NCBI GenBank assembly: GCA_024403825.1
Contig: JAKSRB010000015.1
Location: 1-34,918 of the forward strand
DNA: 34,918 bases
Direction of reading: 5' to 3'
Origin: Ruminococcus sp.
GTDB lineage: Bacteria; Bacillota; Clostridia; Oscillospirales; Acutalibacteraceae
Shown here: one piece after another, positions 32,974-34,918 of the stretch
How positions within the stretch are numbered: position 1 is the stretch's first letter
Layout: each line of letters begins with the position of its first letter
Notes under the pieces: generated by a model
What the model was told of the DNA's origin: nothing
The model's input: the letters and a program-made list of their open reading frames with translations, nothing else
Database searches by the model: none
Made by a program: the position numbers and the translations under genes

Positions 32974-33870
32974 ATGTCTATTTTTACTGGCTCAGGTGTT
33001 GCCATTGTAACACCAATGAATTCAGACGGCAGTGTAAACTATGAGGCTTTCGGTGAACTTCTTGAGTTCCATGTTGCCAATGGTACAGATGCTATCATTG
33101 CTTGTGGAACAACAGGCGAATCTGCAACACTTTCAGAAAAAGAGCATTGTGAGGTTCTTTCATTCGTAGCTGAAAAAATTAATGGCAGAATACCGGTTGT
33201 TGCAGGAACAGGCAGTAATGACACCTCAACAGCAGTTATGCTTTCAAAGTCAGCACAGAAAACAGGTGCAGATGCACTTTTGTGCGTTACACCATATTAC
33301 AATAAAACATCACAGGCAGGTCTTATTAAGCACTTTAATGTTATTGCTGATTCTGTTGATATTCCAATAATTCTTTATAATGTTCCATCAAGAACAGGTT
33401 GCAATATTAAGCCAAAGACTTATCAGGAGCTTTGCAAGCATAAGAATATTGTTGCAGCAAAGGAAGCAAGCGGAGATATTTCTCAGGTAGCACTTATCCG
33501 TTCACTTTGCGGAGATGAGCTTGATATTTATTCAGGTAATGACGACCAGACAGTACCATTTATGTCACTTGGTGCAAAGGGTGTAATATCAGTATTTGCT
33601 AATATTTGTCCTGCTGAAATGCATAAGATTTGTCAGCTTTGTCTTGACAATGATTTTGCGGCTGCACAGAAGCTTCACTTCCATTACCTTGAGCTTATGA
33701 ACATTATGTTTAGTGATGTAAATCCTATTCCAATTAAGACAGCAATGAATTTATTTGGTTATGATGCAGGTGAGTGCAGACTTCCGCTTGTACCAATGAG
33801 TGCCTCAGGTTATCACAACTTAAAGGATTGTCTTGCTAAATATGATTTGCTTAACAAGGCTGGCAAATAA
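32974..33870 (+). CDS. dapA: 4-hydroxy-tetrahydrodipicolinate synthase
   Basis: DapA condenses aspartate semialdehyde with pyruvate, the first step specific to diaminopimelate and lysine. The protein has 298 residues and a TIM-barrel pattern. Active-site residues are visible: the Thr-Thr pair (46-47) in CGTTGESATL, Tyr109 in VTPYYNK, Tyr135 and Arg140 in LYNVPSRTG, and the Schiff-base Lys163 in AAKEASGD. CGGAGG-type site upstream (TCGGAGGTAA). It sits between asd and dapB in pathway order. Confidence 0.97.
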   Translation: MSIFTGSGVAIVTPMNSDGSVNYEAFGELLEFHVANGTDAIIACGTTGESATLSEKEHCEVLSFVAEKINGRIPVVAGTGSNDTSTAVMLSKSAQKTGADALLCVTPYYNKTSQAGLIKHFNVIADSVDIPIILYNVPSRTGCNIKPKTYQELCKHKNIVAAKEASGDISQVALIRSLCGDELDIYSGNDDQTVPFMSLGAKGVISVFANICPAEMHKICQLCLDNDFAAAQKLHFHYLELMNIMFSDVNPIPIKTAMNLFGYDAGECRLPLVPMSASGYHNLKDCLAKYDLLNKAGK

Positions 33871-33903
33871 TTTTTAGCGTTAAAGATAAAGGGGAATTTT
33901 AAA

Positions 33904-34671
33904 ATGGTAAAAATTGCAATAGTTGGTTGCAATGGCAAAATGGGTTACTTTGTAGCCGATACAATATCAAAGCGTGAGGATTGCAAAGCAGTATTTGGTG
34001 TAGATGCTTTTGGCGAGAATAAATTTGATTTTCCGCTATTCAGAAGCTTTAAGGATGTTACAGAAATTCCTGATGTAATTATTGATTTTTCTAATCCGGC
34101 AGTTCTTGATGATATGCTTGAATTTGCAACAGCAAATAATGTACCTTGTGTAATCTGTACAACAGGATATTCTGTTGAGCAGGTAGCAAAGATAAAAAAT
34201 GCTGCTGAGAAAATAGCAATATTCTATTCTGGAAATATGTCGCTTGGAATAAATCTGCTTATCGAGCTTGCCAAAAAGGCAACAAAGGTTCTTGGAAAAG
34301 AATTTGATATTGAAATTGTTGAAAAGCATCATAATTTAAAGCTTGATGCTCCAAGTGGTACAGCATTGATGATAGCTGATAATATATCTGAAACACTTGA
34401 GGAAGAACCTCAGTATGTATATGACCGTCATTCTTACCGCAAAAAGCGTTCAAAGAATGAGATTGGCATACATTCAGTAAGAGGTGGCACTATAGTTGGT
34501 GAACACGAAGTAATTTTTGCAGGACATGATGAGGTTGTAACAGTAACACATCAGGCTCAGTCAAAAGAAGTGTTTGCAGTAGGTGCAGTAAATGCCGGTG
34601 TATATCTTGCTAATCAATCAGCAGGAATGTATGATATGAGCGATTTACTTTCAGATAAGCTTACAGATTAA
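33904..34671 (+). CDS. dapB: 4-hydroxy-tetrahydrodipicolinate reductase
   Basis: DapB reduces the DapA product with NAD(P)H to tetrahydrodipicolinate. The protein has 255 residues. IVGCNGKMG (6-14) is the nucleotide-binding loop and differs slightly from the common GxxGRMG. The catalytic stretch is EKHHNLKLDAPSGTA, with its His pair and Lys, and SVRGGTIVGEHEVIFAG is also typical. An AAAGGGGAA site precedes the start. It lies 33 bases after dapA and ends the operon at a strong terminator. The later diaminopimelate genes (acetylase branch or dapL) are not in the window. Confidence 0.96.
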   Translation: MVKIAIVGCNGKMGYFVADTISKREDCKAVFGVDAFGENKFDFPLFRSFKDVTEIPDVIIDFSNPAVLDDMLEFATANNVPCVICTTGYSVEQVAKIKNAAEKIAIFYSGNMSLGINLLIELAKKATKVLGKEFDIEIVEKHHNLKLDAPSGTALMIADNISETLEEEPQYVYDRHSYRKKRSKNEIGIHSVRGGTIVGEHEVIFAGHDEVVTVTHQAQSKEVFAVGAVNAGVYLANQSAGMYDMSDLLSDKLTD

Positions 34672-34685
34672 ATATTTAAATCAAT

Positions 34686-34726
34686 TCAGGGTTGTTAGCT
34701 AAGCTAAACAACCCTGATAATTTTTT
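34686..34726 (+). terminator. Strong terminator of asd-dapA-dapB
   Basis: TCAGGGTTGTTAGC (34686-34699) pairs with GCTAAACAACCCTGA (34703-34717) with a single bulged base and a three-base loop, followed by TAATTTTTT. Confidence 0.9.
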
Positions 34727-34823
34727 GGAAAATAAAACATAAAGATTTAGTGGAGAGTGGTGCTAATAATCCTTAAAAAACCGACTATACAAGAAAAAAG
34801 CTGAAATGGAAAAGCAAGAAACT

Positions 34824-34918
34824 CTATATATAATCACGGAAATCAATTTTCAAAATATTATTTGAGTCAAGTAAGCAATCAAGCATAATTTTTGATATAG
34901 CTTTTTTAGATTGAGTAT
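34824..34918 (-). CDS. Possible 3' end of a leftward gene entering from the right edge
   Basis: On the minus strand one frame is open from the window edge to a TAG at 34826-34824, giving 30 residues that include SKKAISKIMLDCLLDSNN and end in FRDYI. Composition looks protein-like (amphipathic helix then charged end), unlike the other two minus frames, which have early stops or strange composition. No terminator follows it. It is short, so chance is not excluded. Nothing else was found in 34727-34918. Confidence 0.3.
   Translation of the reverse strand, partial: TQSKKAISKIMLDCLLDSNNILKIDFRDYI

Overview
The window is AT-rich chromosomal DNA from a low-GC Gram-positive anaerobe. Family content points to Clostridia, most likely Oscillospiraceae/Ruminococcus-like. 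The clues are a DUF177-rpmF pair, a DUF512 radical-SAM gene joined to der, RNase M5 behind holA, a queA-tgt-yajC-TIGR04086 block as in Firmicutes, an archaeal/fungal-type asd, and a PASTA/YARHG kinase-like protein. The organism assignment is inference; no rRNA or other strong marker is present. I found no IS element, prophage, CRISPR array, tRNA or rRNA.

Layout. At 1-12 a gene begins leftward off the window. Positions 149-3026 (+) hold a small secreted Glu/Pro/Thr-rich membrane protein, a DusB-type dihydrouridine synthase and glyA. Positions 3163-3995 (+) are a compact promoter-DUF177-rpmF-terminator unit. Positions 4015-12195 (+) are one long, tightly packed operon with many overlapping ends: DUF512 radical SAM, der, plsY, a HIT protein, a phosphoribosyltransferase, comEC, holA and rnmV. 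A shared hairpin then meets the leftward phosphoglucomutase gene (12274-13995).

Positions 14170-20087 (-) are a cell-surface glycan cluster: an acyltransferase-3/GT-C-like fusion, a GtrB/DPM1-type GT2 transferase and a GT-C-like membrane protein. Each has its own good sigma-A promoter; two of these match the consensus exactly. pfkA diverges rightward at 20362. It is followed by a MORN-repeat protein coupled to an MscS channel, then a small lipoprotein-like gene behind a terminator hairpin.

Positions 24363-28346 (-) hold a two-gene unit: a large membrane-anchored pseudokinase with PASTA and YARHG modules, and a polytopic membrane protein. Positions 28511-31642 (-) are queA-tgt-yajC-TIGR04086, joining queuosine tRNA modification to the Sec accessory protein. 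Positions 31874-34671 (+) are asd-dapA-dapB, from aspartyl phosphate towards diaminopimelate and lysine, closed by a strong terminator.

Most genes are housekeeping. The parts least explained by known biology are the pseudokinase unit with its 22-bp-period direct repeat, the MORN-MscS couple, the acyltransferase/GT-C fusion, and a ComEC whose beta-lactamase-like domain has lost its metal site. Start codons were moved from the longest possible reading where a ribosome binding site favoured an internal start. This affects DUF177, HIT, holA, pfkA, mscS, yajC and queA.
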